64,000 bases of DNA from Luteolibacter luteus (GTDB lineage Bacteria; Verrucomicrobiota; Verrucomicrobiia; Verrucomicrobiales; Akkermansiaceae). Location: positions 124,001 to 188,000 of the forward strand of contig NZ_CP051774.1 in NCBI RefSeq assembly GCF_012913485.1, in the 5' to 3' direction. The position numbers and the translations under genes were made by a program. The notes below the pieces were generated by a model that ran no database searches, had not been told where the DNA came from, and saw only the letters and a program-made list of their open reading frames with translations. This document shows positions 28,474 through 37,167 of this stretch, piece after piece (position 1 is the first letter of the stretch; each line of letters starts with the position of its first letter).

Positions 28474-29681
28474 TCAGTGTCGCGGCGTCGCATGGAACTC
28501 GCTCGCCAGGTCAGCCACCAGTGGAGCGAGGAAAGCAGCATGATCACCCCGCAGCCGGCACGCAGCATCAGGGCGAGGGTCCGCCACCACGGGTGGCTGA
28601 TCATCCATGAGGGATCTCCACCTTCCGCCCAGCCGCTCGCAGTCAGGACGGAGATCATTCCAAAGGCCGCGATCTGCCACGCAAACGCGGAGAGTTCATT
28701 GCCGAAGCGGTCTCCCAGCAAGCGCAGCAGCAGCACGCAGAAGGAGGTGGTGAAGCCCGCCATCGCCAGGTGCGAATGAGCCACCAGTGCCTGCGTGAAT
28801 TTGATCCGGTCCAGCACGCCCGGCAGGAAGGCAAGGAAGCCGGTCAACACCAGCAAACCCCACCAGAAAAACACGGGCAGCCGCCACAGCCGCGAATCCT
28901 CGGCCCATTTCCGCCTGCGCCAGTCCCGCATGACCACGAAGGGCCACGGCAAGAGCATCGCCATGCTGAGGATCTGGAGGAAATCGCGATGCGTCCCGCC
29001 GCGATATTCAGCGATGCCGCAGACCACAGCTGAAAGGATGGCGTAGCCGATGGCCAGCTTCGGCAGTTTACCGTCCGGACCTTTCACCCCGCAGACCCTC
29101 GGCAGCAGAAAAAGCAGGAAGACCACCACCAGCGTGGAGCCGAGCAAGCTCGCTCCGGTAGGCCCGCCGGATGCAGGATTCACCGGCGGATAGACCGCGG
29201 GCGAGGCAGCATGCCACAGCGCCCATGGCACGAAGAGCAGGGCCAGGAGCGCAGCACCGGAAGCCCGGCGGTTCCGCATCGGGATGCCTGCCGCCGGCTT
29301 CATCCATGCCGCGGCCAGCACCATCCAGAGGAACACCAGCGCCGCCATCAGCCCGGCGAGAGGCCCGCCCTGCCAATCGAGGAACACCTTTCCCGAAGAG
29401 CCACCGCCGAGCCATGAAAGGCAGCCCAGCACCAGCGCCGCCGTCCATCCCCAGCTCGCGGCCCCGGCCCATCTACGAGATACATCGTAGCAGGAGAGCA
29501 GCCATGCCACCAGCGGCAGCGCCGTCCACCCGTAGAGCATCCCGTTCAGGTGCACCGGCACCCAGCGCCCATAGGTCCACTCTCCCGCCTGCAGCTCTGG
29601 AAAGAGCAGCAGCAGCGAAAAGCAGAGACCGGCGAGATTCGCCGCCACGAGCCAGCCCAGCGCATGACGGCCCGCCGTCAT
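28474..29681 (-). CDS. Heme-copper-oxidase-like (CcoN/NOR-related) subunit I; 3' end uncertain
   Basis: Starts at an ATG overlapping the ABC gene stop (ATGA). About ten to twelve hydrophobic helices are present. Histidines lie in the contexts VHLNGMLYGW (H44), ALWHAASPAVYPPVNP (H157), GGTHRDF (H231) and VAHSHLAMAGF (H302, H304), reminiscent of cbb3/nitric-oxide-reductase subunit I. The set looks incomplete for a full oxidase, so it may be a catalytically altered relative. The frame has no stop and runs on through the next gene into the cytochrome. A one-base shift near 28500 would instead give LASEFHATPRH and a TGA at 28474, 15 bp before the next ATG. I annotate to that stop. Confidence 0.72.
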
Positions 29682-30343
29682 GCCGCTTGTCCGGAGATGA
29701 TCCTGCCATCCCGCATCCACAGCACGCGGTCACAGCGCCGCGCCAGCTCGGCATCATGCGTGGCCATCACCAGCGTCCGCCCTTTTTCACGCACCATCTT
29801 GAGCAGCATGGAGAAGACCATCTCGCGGTTCGCTTCATCGAGCGCTCCGGTCGGCTCGTCCCCAAGCAGCAGGTCCGGTTCATTCATCAGGGATCGCACC
29901 AGCGCACCGCGTTGCCGCTCCCCCCCGGAGAGTTCCCGCACCCGCTGTTTGAGCCGGTGGCTCACGCCAGTGCTCTCGGCCAGCACCGCCAGCCGCTCCA
30001 TCGCTTCCGCGCGCTTGCCCCCTGCCGCCACGACGGGGATCAGACAATTCTCCTCAAGCGTCAGGTCCGCATTCAGGTGATGCAGTTGGAACACGAAGCC
30101 AACCCGATCCCGCAGCAGGTCCACCCGCTCGCGCTCGGCCTTCAGCAGGCTGCCCGCCGTGCGGACCGATCCGCGGTCGGGATCCTCCAGTCCCGCGATC
30201 ACATTCAGCAGTGTCGATTTCCCACAGCCGGAGCTGCCGCAGAGCGCGACCGTCTCTCCTGCCCGCACATGCAGGTCCACGCCCTTCAAGACCTCGACCC
30301 GTCCGCGGTCGAAGCTCTTCCACACATCATGTATCTCCACCAT
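29678..30343 (-). CDS. ABC transporter ATP-binding protein, MacB/LolD type (221 aa)
   Basis: Walker A GSSGCGKST, Q-loop FVFQ, signature LSGGERQR, Walker B DLLLGDEPTGALDE and switch MATHD are all present and complete. The length matches LolD/MacB ATPases. An ATG six codons further upstream overlaps the permease stop, but the ribosome-binding site at 30352-30358 points to the ATG at 30343. It works with the FtsX/MacB-type permease upstream and probably powers export or extraction of a lipophilic substrate from the inner membrane, not import. Confidence 0.92.
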   Translation of the reverse strand: MVEIHDVWKSFDRGRVEVLKGVDLHVRAGETVALCGSSGCGKSTLLNVIAGLEDPDRGSVRTAGSLLKAERERVDLLRDRVGFVFQLHHLNADLTLEENCLIPVVAAGGKRAEAMERLAVLAESTGVSHRLKQRVRELSGGERQRGALVRSLMNEPDLLLGDEPTGALDEANREMVFSMLLKMVREKGRTLVMATHDAELARRCDRVLWMRDGRIISGQAA

Positions 30344-30351
30344 GGTCCTGT

Positions 30352-30358
30352 CTCCTTT
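30352..30358 (-). promoter_or_regulatory. Ribosome-binding site AAAGGAG deciding the ABC start
   Basis: AAAGGAG lies eight bases upstream of the ATG at 30343. This favours that start over the in-frame ATG at 30361, which has no such sequence. Confidence 0.7.
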
Positions 30359-31470
30359 CATTCAAATCGAAGTGCCTGGGCAGGCTTTAGCCGCGCGGCA
30401 TACCACGCCGGATAAAGCGCTCCCGCCAATGCCGTCCCGAGGGCGAAGGCCGCCGCCCCCGCGATCTCCTGCCAGCCGATGCTCGGCTCGATGTATCCCT
30501 GCAACTGAGGCACCATCTTGAGCAGCCTCAGCCCGGCAAGACTGAGGAAGCATCCCGCCACGATCCCGAACGCACACACCGCGAGCGATTCTCCGAAGAT
30601 CATCAGCGCCACCTGCCCGCGCGAGAACCCACAGACCCGCGCGATGGCAATCTCCTTGATCCGGCTGAAGACGGAAAGGATCATCGTGTTCGTCACGCTC
30701 AGGCCGCCTAACAGGAAGGCACAGCCGCCCACCACCCACGCGGTGATCTTGAGAATCTTGAACTGCGAGTAGCTGCGGCTGAATTCTTCATTCTCCAAAG
30801 CCGTCAGCGCCGGATGCTTCGCCTGGATCCACTCCTTCACCTCGCCCGGCGCGTGTCCCTTCTTCAGGGCCACCGTGACCACCGAGCTGAAGCCCTCCTT
30901 GTGGAAGGCCTCCTGGCAGGCGGGCAAGGGCATGAAGACGCCGCCATTCTCGAAGCCATTCTCCATCCGCACCACACCCGCCACGCGATGTTTCCGCTGC
31001 CCTAGCTGCACCTCGTCGCCGGTGGCCGCATTCAGGAAGCCCGCCGCGCGCTCGCCCAGCACCACGTCCGGGGAATCATCACGGAAGGCCGCGGCACTTC
31101 CCGATAGCCACTCCGCCTTCCGCAGGCGGCCATCCTCCGCGCGGATCCCGAAGCAAGTGACCACGGGGCGATCCGGCGCGGTCACGATCGCGAAGAGCAC
31201 TGGCTGTGCTTCCTTCACGAAGGCTTGCTGTTCCAGTTCCTCGGCCAGCGAGATCGGCACGTTGCTGAAGAAAAGGTCCGAGACATTTTTCTCGAAGACC
31301 ACCATCTCCGCGTCGCTGCGCAGGATCCTCTCGAACATCGTCACGGCACCTCCAAGCAGGCCGACCACGCTCAGCATCGTCGCGACCCCCAGGGCGATCC
31401 CCGCCGCGCCAATCGAGGTGCGCACCTTGTGCCGGTGCAGGTTCGTTAAAATAAGACTCCAAAGTGACAT
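30358..31470 (-). CDS. FtsX/MacB-type ABC transporter permease (370 aa)
   Basis: Classical layout: one N-terminal transmembrane helix (IGAAGIALGVATMLSVVGLL), a ~200-residue periplasmic MacB-type domain, then three C-terminal helices with the FtsX signature IKEIAIARVCGFSRGQV between them. It ends YAARLKPAQALRFE, typical of the family. The ATG at 31470 is preferred; a TTG at 31479 next to AGGAGGGG is an alternative. Adjacent genes are the matching ATPase (downstream) and a polyprenyl synthase (upstream, 17 bp). Confidence 0.9.
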   Translation of the reverse strand: MSLWSLILTNLHRHKVRTSIGAAGIALGVATMLSVVGLLGGAVTMFERILRSDAEMVVFEKNVSDLFFSNVPISLAEELEQQAFVKEAQPVLFAIVTAPDRPVVTCFGIRAEDGRLRKAEWLSGSAAAFRDDSPDVVLGERAAGFLNAATGDEVQLGQRKHRVAGVVRMENGFENGGVFMPLPACQEAFHKEGFSSVVTVALKKGHAPGEVKEWIQAKHPALTALENEEFSRSYSQFKILKITAWVVGGCAFLLGGLSVTNTMILSVFSRIKEIAIARVCGFSRGQVALMIFGESLAVCAFGIVAGCFLSLAGLRLLKMVPQLQGYIEPSIGWQEIAGAAAFALGTALAGALYPAWYAARLKPAQALRFE

Positions 31471-31487
31471 GCCTCTCAACTCCCCTC

Positions 31488-32408
31488 CTAGATTGCTTCC
31501 TTGATCCCCTTCGGCAGGATGGCAGGTGCCGTCACCCGCAGGGCATCCAGCATTCCCCAGCGCGTCGCATCTCCCGGTAGCGCGCCTTGCACCCGGTCCC
31601 CGACTTCGACCAAGCGGCTGAAGCGCGCCAAGGCCGCGTCCAACCCCTCGGCTGCCACTAGGTTCGGTCGGCCTAACAGCTCATCGCGGCCCGCCGATTT
31701 CCCGGTCTCTTCCGCCGTGGCGGTGACATCCTTCAGATCATCCGCTGCTTGATAGGCCAGCCCGCGCAAGAGGGCGAGTCGGTCGAGCAAGCGGATCTCG
31801 CGCTCGCTCGCACGTCCGCAGAGCGCGGGCAGCACCAATGTCAGCCGCAGCAGGGCTCCGGTCTTCCGCGCGGCGACTTCCGCCACCTCCGCCGGGCTCT
31901 GCTCCTGCCGCCAGCCAGCCAGATCATAGGCCTGCCCGCCGGTAAGCCCATCGGGGCCCAGGCATTGGTCGATCAAAGAGCCAGCCCTCGCCCGCCGCAC
32001 CGCGGACGATCCCTGCATGCCCTGCCACAGCAGCCCGTAGCCGCGATTCACCAGCGCCAGTGCCGCCAGCACCGCGATGCCTTCGCCATGGGTCACGTGC
32101 AGGCACGCCGCACCGCGCCGCAAGCGCGCATCATCCATCGAGGGCAGATCATCGAAGACCAGCGAGGCGGTGTGAAGATACTCCAGCCCGCAGGCGATCG
32201 CCCGCGCGGACTCCTCCACCAGTCCCATCTCGATCCCGACCAGATAAGCCGCCACCGCCCGCACCAGCGATCCCGGCCGTGCCAGCAGATCCCCGATCGC
32301 CGCCGCCAGCCGCGGCTCGCGCACCGGCCCGATGCCCCGACGAAAGCACGTCGCAAGCAATTCCCGCGCGCAACCTGTCCGCCGCTTCCACCACATCATG
32401 GCATTCAT
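31488..32408 (-). CDS. Polyprenyl (farnesyl/geranylgeranyl-type) diphosphate synthase (306 aa)
   Basis: The first aspartate-rich motif appears as FDDLPSMDD and the second as ADDLKDV, with KTGALLRL between, as in IspA-like short-chain trans-prenyltransferases. It should condense isopentenyl diphosphate onto an allylic diphosphate in the cytoplasm; chain length cannot be read with confidence. It lies between a YceI gene (9 bp upstream) and an ABC permease gene. This suggests its product is used by, or moved by, the same operon instead of serving general isoprenoid synthesis. Confidence 0.87.
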   Translation of the reverse strand: MNAMMWWKRRTGCARELLATCFRRGIGPVREPRLAAAIGDLLARPGSLVRAVAAYLVGIEMGLVEESARAIACGLEYLHTASLVFDDLPSMDDARLRRGAACLHVTHGEGIAVLAALALVNRGYGLLWQGMQGSSAVRRARAGSLIDQCLGPDGLTGGQAYDLAGWRQEQSPAEVAEVAARKTGALLRLTLVLPALCGRASEREIRLLDRLALLRGLAYQAADDLKDVTATAEETGKSAGRDELLGRPNLVAAEGLDAALARFSRLVEVGDRVQGALPGDATRWGMLDALRVTAPAILPKGIKEAI

Positions 32409-32417
32409 GCTTCCGGG

Positions 32418-32963
32418 TCAATTCACACGTCCCACCAAGTGAAACCGGATGGCAAGCTGCGGATCCACCTTCATCACCAGCATCGTCGAGATGATCGGCA
32501 GCTTGAAGTCCTCGTAGTTCATCGTGGCCGTGCCATCGATCGTCACCCAATCGCCATCCTTCGTCGCGGTGTAAGGAAAGGAGATCGTCTTTGAAACACC
32601 ATGGATCGAAAGGGTCCCTTGCGCATACTTCGTCCCTTTGGCATCCCAGCTCTTGTCAAATTTGAAGCTGCCCACGGGCCCGCCGCCACCGAGCCACTTG
32701 ATCATCTCCTGATCCCGCTTCTTCTCTCCGGTCTTCAGCTTGGAGAACTCCCAGTCGAGCTTCACCGCGGAAGGGGTTAGTGAACTTTCATCGCCATCCA
32801 CATCGATGTCGTAGTCGGACAGCGTGCCGGTGAAGGCATGTCCCGTCGCCTTTGCATCCACTTGGATGCGGCTCTTCGCCTTGTCCACTTTCAGGCTGCC
32901 CGCAGCTGCCGGCAACACGCAGAGAAGGCACGCGGCAATCGCCGGAAATCGATTCGCTTTCAT
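32418..32963 (-). CDS. YceI-family periplasmic protein (181 aa)
   Basis: A signal peptide (MKANRFPAIAACLLCVLPAAAG) is followed by a YceI-type beta-barrel lipocalin-like domain. Typical strands are seen: KSRIQVDAKATGHAFTG, KLDWEFSKLKTG, FKFDKSWDAKG and GTLSIHGVSKTISFPY. Known YceI proteins bind long isoprenoid chains such as polyprenyl or ubiquinone-like molecules. As the first gene of the operon it may carry the product of the neighbouring prenyl synthase in the periplasm. The ligand is inferred. Confidence 0.88.
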   Translation of the reverse strand: MKANRFPAIAACLLCVLPAAAGSLKVDKAKSRIQVDAKATGHAFTGTLSDYDIDVDGDESSLTPSAVKLDWEFSKLKTGEKKRDQEMIKWLGGGGPVGSFKFDKSWDAKGTKYAQGTLSIHGVSKTISFPYTATKDGDWVTIDGTATMNYEDFKLPIISTMLVMKVDPQLAIRFHLVGRVN

Positions 32964-33013
32964 GGTCGTTAGATCGGACTTCTCAGGTTAAGCGTCACTC
33001 GCCAAGCTTCTGC

Positions 33014-33041
33014 TTGCCGAATCATTCAATTTCGCTATATT
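33014..33041 (+). promoter_or_regulatory. Candidate promoter of the thioredoxin-like gene
   Basis: TTGCCG (33014-33019), a 16-bp spacer and TATATT (33036-33041) lie 22 bases before the ATG at 33063, in an AT-rich gap between divergent genes. Confidence 0.45.
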
Positions 33042-33062
33042 CTCATTCACAGCAAGTTACAA

Positions 33063-33548
33063 ATGAAAATCATTCTCAACAAGCGCTGTTCCGCCCTGCT
33101 TCTGGCAGGCCTCTTCATCCTGCAACCGGCCCATGCCGACCCCTATGCCAAGGGCAGCAAGATCAAGCCCTTCCAAGCGAAGGACCAGCATGAGCAAGCG
33201 TTCAGCTTCGATGCTAAGACCACCCGCTTCCTCATGGTTAGCCACGACATGGACACCGGGAAGAAGGCCAATGGAGTGCTCACCACCTTGGGCAAGGACT
33301 ATCTCTCCGGAAAGAAAGCCGTCTACATGGCGAACATCCACGGCATGCCCGGCATCGGCCGGACCTTCGCGCTGCCCAAGATGAGAAAATACGCGCATCG
33401 CATCATCCTCGCCGATGACGCCACGCTGATCGCGGACTTCCCCGAGCAAAAGGGCAAGGTCACCATCCTCAAGCTCGCCGACGGCAAGGTCTCCTCCGTC
33501 GACTACTGGGATCCTGCCACCGGTAGCCCCGACGCGCTGCTCAAGTAA
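33063..33548 (+). CDS. Secreted thioredoxin-fold-like protein (161 aa)
   Basis: Signal peptide ~1-25 (ALLLAGLFILQPAHA). The mature part begins DPYAKGSKIKPFQAKDQHEQAF, like the substrate-entry strand of thioredoxin/peroxiredoxin-fold proteins, and continues with TRFLMVSHDMDTGKK. There is no CxxC, so disulfide exchange is unlikely. It is divergent from the YceI operon across a shared 99-bp promoter region and may be co-regulated with it. The fold assignment is tentative. Confidence 0.7.
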   Translation: MKIILNKRCSALLLAGLFILQPAHADPYAKGSKIKPFQAKDQHEQAFSFDAKTTRFLMVSHDMDTGKKANGVLTTLGKDYLSGKKAVYMANIHGMPGIGRTFALPKMRKYAHRIILADDATLIADFPEQKGKVTILKLADGKVSSVDYWDPATGSPDALLK

Positions 33549-33805
33549 GCGCGCGCCCGAGCCACGCCTCTCCGCCCCTGCGCACTTCTTCTCCCGGTCC
33601 CAAGCGAACCGGGATAGGAATGATCGCGCAGGGCTCATCATCGGGGTGCGGCACCATCCCTACTCCCGCGAAGATTAGAGGAAGATGAGAAGCTGCCGGA
33701 GTGGCGTTTTTCGAAGCGCCACGGCGCACCTGGCCCCGGATCCCTGCGATGCAGCTTCCGCACCCGAACCCGCCTTCAGGAGATGCTTCGTAAGAAGGAC
33801 CGTAC

Positions 33806-34066
33806 CTAGGGCGTAAGCCCGAGCTCACGACGGTGCGCGGGGATCGAAGGAGCGATCGTCAAAGACCCGCACTTCGTGCAATACAAGCCTGCCGCACTCC
33901 TGTTCGGATCCATAAATGCCACCCACGACTTCCCCTTCAGCCGGATCTGTAACTGAGAGCTCCCGAATGATGTCAGCAAGGCATTGGACCAGGTCCGGTT
34001 CAGTGCCGCTTCCACTTCCACCAGCAGATCCCCGCACAAGGGACAGCAAGGGTGCGATCCATTCAT
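33806..34066 (-). CDS. Small double-CxxC zinc-ribbon protein (86 aa)
   Basis: Two cysteine pairs, CPLCG near the N-terminus and CTKCG about 55 residues later, form a likely split zinc ribbon. The middle (LQIRLKGKSWVAFMDP) is strand-like. It resembles small zinc-ribbon proteins of the DUF6487 type, but I cannot confirm this. It is divergent from the DUF1080 gene. The 257-bp gap downstream (33549-33805) shows nothing convincing. Confidence 0.62.
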   Translation of the reverse strand: MNGSHPCCPLCGDLLVEVEAALNRTWSNALLTSFGSSQLQIRLKGKSWVAFMDPNRSAAGLYCTKCGSLTIAPSIPAHRRELGLTP

Positions 34067-34159
34067 GGGCCCAAGCTATCTCCTGCCATCACGTCCCTGC
34101 AATCGTCATTTGATTTTGCCTTTCCCTCACCCTCCCGAACCTCCGAAGCTACGCCACCG

Positions 34160-35113
34160 ATGAAGACCGTCCTGCTTTCCCTCCCCCTCCTCACCAGCGC
34201 CTTGCTCGGCCAAGGCGCCGACCAATCCCAATCTCCCACCGACGCCGACTTCCCGATCCAGGGGGAATACGCCGTCGATGCGAAAGCGATCGCCAAGGGA
34301 CCCGGGGTCCAGGTCATCGCCCTCGGGGATGGCAAGTTCGAGGCCATCTCCTTCAAGCGCGGGCTCCCTGGTGCCGGCTGGGAAGGCAAGTGGAGCGCCG
34401 TCATCCATAGCGAAGGCGCACTCGATGGATCCGGCGCGGTGAAATTCACCGGCAGCGACCTCTCGGGCGAACTCTCCGGTCAAAAACTCCGGCTCAAAGG
34501 CCCCGCCGGAAAGGAACTCGAGCTCACCCGCATCGAACGCCAATCGCCCACCCTCGGCATGAAGCCCGCGAAGGGCGCGACCGTTCTCTTCGGCGACGGC
34601 GTCAATCTCTTCGAGAAGAACAAGGCCACCGACGACGGCCTCCTTTCCCAAGGCGCGAAGACCGAGGAAACCTTCGGCGACTTCACCCTCCACATCGAGT
34701 TCCGCCTCCCTTACATGCCGAAAGAGCGCGGCCAGGCCCGCGGCAACAGCGGCCTCTACCTGCAGGGCCGTTACGAAATCCAGATGCTCGATAGCTTCGG
34801 CCTCGAAGGTAAGGACAACGAGTGCGCCGGCATCTATCAGATCGCCCCGCCTTCGCCGAACATGTGCTTCCCGCCCCTCACCTGGCAGACCTACGACATC
34901 GAGTTCACCGCCGCGAAGTTCAGCAAGGACGAGAAGAAAAAGAAGGCTACCGTCACCGTCCGCCACAATGGCGTGGTGGTGCACAAGAACCTCGAACTCC
35001 CCGGTCCCACCGGCGGAGCCATCCTCCCCGACAACGGCGAACCCGGTCCCATCCTTCTCCAGGACCACGGCAATCAGGTCCGCTACCGCAACATCTGGGT
35101 GGTGAAGAAATAA
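34160..35113 (+). CDS. DUF1080 (3-keto-disaccharide hydrolase-like) secreted protein (317 aa)
   Basis: The ATG at 34160 starts a clear signal peptide (MKTVLLSLPLLTSALLGQG); the longer frame upstream is not protein-like. Residues ~125-317 form the DUF1080 concanavalin-like fold: FTLHIEFRLPYMP, GNSGLYLQGRYEIQMLDSFG, CAGIYQIAPPS, WQTYDIEFTAAKF, ILLQDHGNQVRYRNIWV. This family is abundant in Verrucomicrobia and Planctomycetes and some members hydrolyse 3-keto-glycosides. The first ~120 residues are a separate small beta domain. It stands alone between a zinc-ribbon gene and a WYL-like gene, with a strong hairpin downstream. Confidence 0.9.
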   Translation: MKTVLLSLPLLTSALLGQGADQSQSPTDADFPIQGEYAVDAKAIAKGPGVQVIALGDGKFEAISFKRGLPGAGWEGKWSAVIHSEGALDGSGAVKFTGSDLSGELSGQKLRLKGPAGKELELTRIERQSPTLGMKPAKGATVLFGDGVNLFEKNKATDDGLLSQGAKTEETFGDFTLHIEFRLPYMPKERGQARGNSGLYLQGRYEIQMLDSFGLEGKDNECAGIYQIAPPSPNMCFPPLTWQTYDIEFTAAKFSKDEKKKKATVTVRHNGVVVHKNLELPGPTGGAILPDNGEPGPILLQDHGNQVRYRNIWVVKK

Positions 35114-35126
35114 GCCACCACGGTGA

Positions 35127-35154
35127 GGGCCCTCCGGCACGTGCCGGAGGGCCC
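35127..35154. terminator. 28-bp perfect palindrome after the DUF1080 gene
   Basis: GGGCCCTCCGGCAC is followed directly by its exact reverse complement, 13 bases after the stop. As RNA it folds into a very stable GC hairpin. There is no T-run, so it is either a hairpin-only terminator or an mRNA-stabilising end. The remaining gap to 35319 shows nothing. Confidence 0.6.
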
Positions 35155-35319
35155 CGCTTGCCCGCTCCCCTTCCGGGGATCAGGAGGAGTTGCTCATGAC
35201 GGCGGGGATATATGCCGCGGCTCCGGGTTTGGAAATGGCGGCGGCTTTCGAGAAACCACGCGGCCTGCCTAGGGATAATTGCTAGCGCCGCTCCTCCCCA
35301 TCACCCGGCTCTTCAAAGT

Positions 35320-35628
35320 TCAGGAAACCGGGACCGCACAGGTATCCACCGTCGCGATCTGCCGCGTCAGCTCGTAGGGCGGGCGGCTCGCGGCGATGAC
35401 CTCCTGCTCTACCTCCACGTCCCACATCTCGGAGAAGCGGAATAGCTGCCACCCTTCCTCCGGGCCCAGCTGCCAGGCCAGCATCACATACGAGCGCGTC
35501 CGGAACGCATGTCCCAGGACCCGCGGTTCCACCCGTAGCGGCACCTTCCCGTAGCGATAGCCAAAGGAAATGATCCGCTTCCGGAGGATCACGCTCCGGA
35601 TCTCCTGCAAGCTCGGCCTGATGCGCAT
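35320..35628 (-). CDS. Small WYL-like domain protein (102 aa)
   Basis: The core IISFGYRYGKVPLRVEPRVLGHAFRTRSYVMLAWQLGPEEGWQLFRFSEM follows the WYL-domain pattern: a strand, a PR/PH turn, then GW-LFR. WYL domains sense nucleic-acid ligands and occur in regulators of defence loci. This one has no helix-turn-helix, so it is a stand-alone domain. The candidate nuclease module lies 1.5 kb away on the other strand; any link is speculative. Confidence 0.6.
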   Translation of the reverse strand: MRIRPSLQEIRSVILRKRIISFGYRYGKVPLRVEPRVLGHAFRTRSYVMLAWQLGPEEGWQLFRFSEMWDVEVEQEVIAASRPPYELTRQIATVDTCAVPVS

Positions 35629-36039
35629 CGGCTCAGCCGTCGATGGAGTGGGCGGATTCGTGGCCAGGCATCGCCGGAGCGATGGCGCGCACGGTGATCT
35701 CCTCAGGGTACGATGACCCTAGTACAAGCGGGTGCTGTGGAATCGGCATGGCAATCGGACATGGATTGGACTGCCGGGGTGGGTGAGCAGGATCTTGCCT
35801 ATCTACACCACTTCCGCTCCCATGCAACAAGCGGACATCCGCATTTTTCGTAGTTACCGCGCACAAGGCCGCTACGAATACCCACTAGAGCCGCGCTCCC
35901 CGCGCGTGACACAGGGTCACCTAACCCCTCATCTCCGCCGGAAATAGCGAACCACCATTGACCTATCTCCAATCGGGACGACCTTGGGACCGCGGAGGCT
36001 TTCATCACCCTCTGCACACTCCCCTCGTTCGGATCTGGG

Positions 36040-36066
36040 AAGCTCCGGGCGGGGGCTTTTTCTTTT
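36040..36066 (+). terminator. Intrinsic terminator without an upstream gene
   Basis: AAGCTCC (36040-36046) pairs with GGGGCTT (36052-36058), with one T-G wobble and a five-base loop. The T-rich tract TTTTCTTTT runs directly out of the stem. Orientation is plus. No plus-strand gene precedes it, which hints at an unannotated small transcript. Confidence 0.5.
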
Positions 36067-36929
36067 CTCCTCTTCCTTACGCTTCAACTTTGCACCGGCC
36101 CCTCGGACAAGCGGCGAACGGGAAAAGGAGCAATGTGAACCAAGTCGCGGAGCGGGCGCCGTGTCGGCACCGGAGGGGCCACGGGGAGGCAAAAACCATC
36201 AGGAACCCTGCGCCACACTTCCTTTCTGGGAAGCGAGTGGATTTGAACCGCGATCGGGAGAGGACGGATCGAGAGCATGGGACGGTCACATGGCTCCACC
36301 AGGGAAAGAAAAGCTCCAACCCGCCGGACGCATCGCCCTATTCAAAAGGACAAACGCGATACCGGCAGGTTGGAGGATTGGGGTTTCTCAGGCCCCAGTT
36401 TGTTCTCCCCCCAGAGAACACCCTCTTTTTTGCATGAAGCATGCCAGCCGATTCGCACCCACCCCGCGCCCGGCAAACCGACCATGCCAACACCTCCCTA
36501 GCCCCCGGCTCCCTACCCGCACCATGGACCTCCGTGGCGGATTCCCCAAAGCCCGTCCTCCCGATGATAAACTGTTGGAAACAAACCGGAAAGCTTACGC
36601 AAAACGGCCGATCACTGGTCGGGCACGAGCCCCGGATTCATCCCCGAAACGCATGTTAGCGCTGATAGAAAATCACCCCTCAGGTCGGAAGCGCGGCGCT
36701 CCCGCCCCCTCCGCACCGCCCTTTCATCCCTGCAAAATGCCCCATCACTACCCCATTTTCGTTGCAATTCGCCCTAACGACTTGCAGAACGCCCGCGCTA
36801 ATAGCGCCTTCCCACGGGGCTTCTGATATGGCTCTAGCGCCTCACATTTCCCGACCCGGGAACACTTTCTGCTAGTCTCCGTACCGTTAGGCTCCTCCCT
36901 CCCGGACCTTCCCACCCCGAAACAAACCA

Positions 36930-36963
36930 GCGGCGGCTCCACCAACTCACATGGAGCCGCCGC
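36930..36963. terminator. 12-bp stem hairpin, possible terminator
   Basis: GCGGCGGCTCCA (36930-36941) pairs exactly with TGGAGCCGCCGC (36952-36963) over a 10-base loop. On the minus strand it is followed by TGGTTTGTTT, on the plus strand by no T-run. Direction is unclear. Confidence 0.4.
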
Positions 36964-37167
36964 CGCCCTGTTAGATCGGCACCCCCTTGCAGGCGGGCAA
37001 CATCCCCTCACCGAGAACTTGGGCCCGCCTTCGGACGGCATCATCGATCCGGTGCCATCCAAATGTCGGAGAGACGTAATCATCTCCAGAGCCCCGCAAG
37101 CTCGATTTACACTTCGCGGTCCGCCTCAAATCTGTTAGTTAAGTCCGCATCTCCCCTTTAACTCCGC

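Larger units (their letters stand above)
35629..37167. other. 1.5-kb gene-poor region
   Basis: Open frames here (for example 35633-35866, and the plus-strand frame 35984-36826) are proline/arginine/serine-rich and look like chance translations. What I can support is an intrinsic terminator at 36040-36066 with no gene before it and a stable hairpin at 36930-36963. A T-loop-like string at about 36239-36249 does not fold into a tRNA. A small RNA or a decayed gene is possible. Confidence 0.5.

Noticed and set aside
26280..29720. A single 1,146-residue protein spanning oxidase-like subunit and cytochrome
   Set aside because: The middle ~130 residues are out-of-frame translation of a clear membrane-protein gene (28073-28459). 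Kept as a finding about the missing stop, not as the annotation.
33541..33828. 95-codon minus-strand frame downstream of the zinc-ribbon gene
   Set aside because: Overlaps both neighbours and is G/R/P-rich without a protein-like pattern.
35633..35866. 77-codon minus-strand frame before the WYL-like gene
   Set aside because: Proline-rich, no recognisable motif; a chance frame is as likely.
36225..36310. tRNA-like sequence with a T-loop string on the minus strand
   Set aside because: Only the T-loop and a weak four-base stem fit; no anticodon arm with a seven-base loop or correct CCA position can be drawn.
35984..36826. 280-codon plus-strand frame
   Set aside because: Composition is P/R/S/A-rich with no domain, it spans the orphan terminator, and it resembles typical spurious translations of non-coding DNA.
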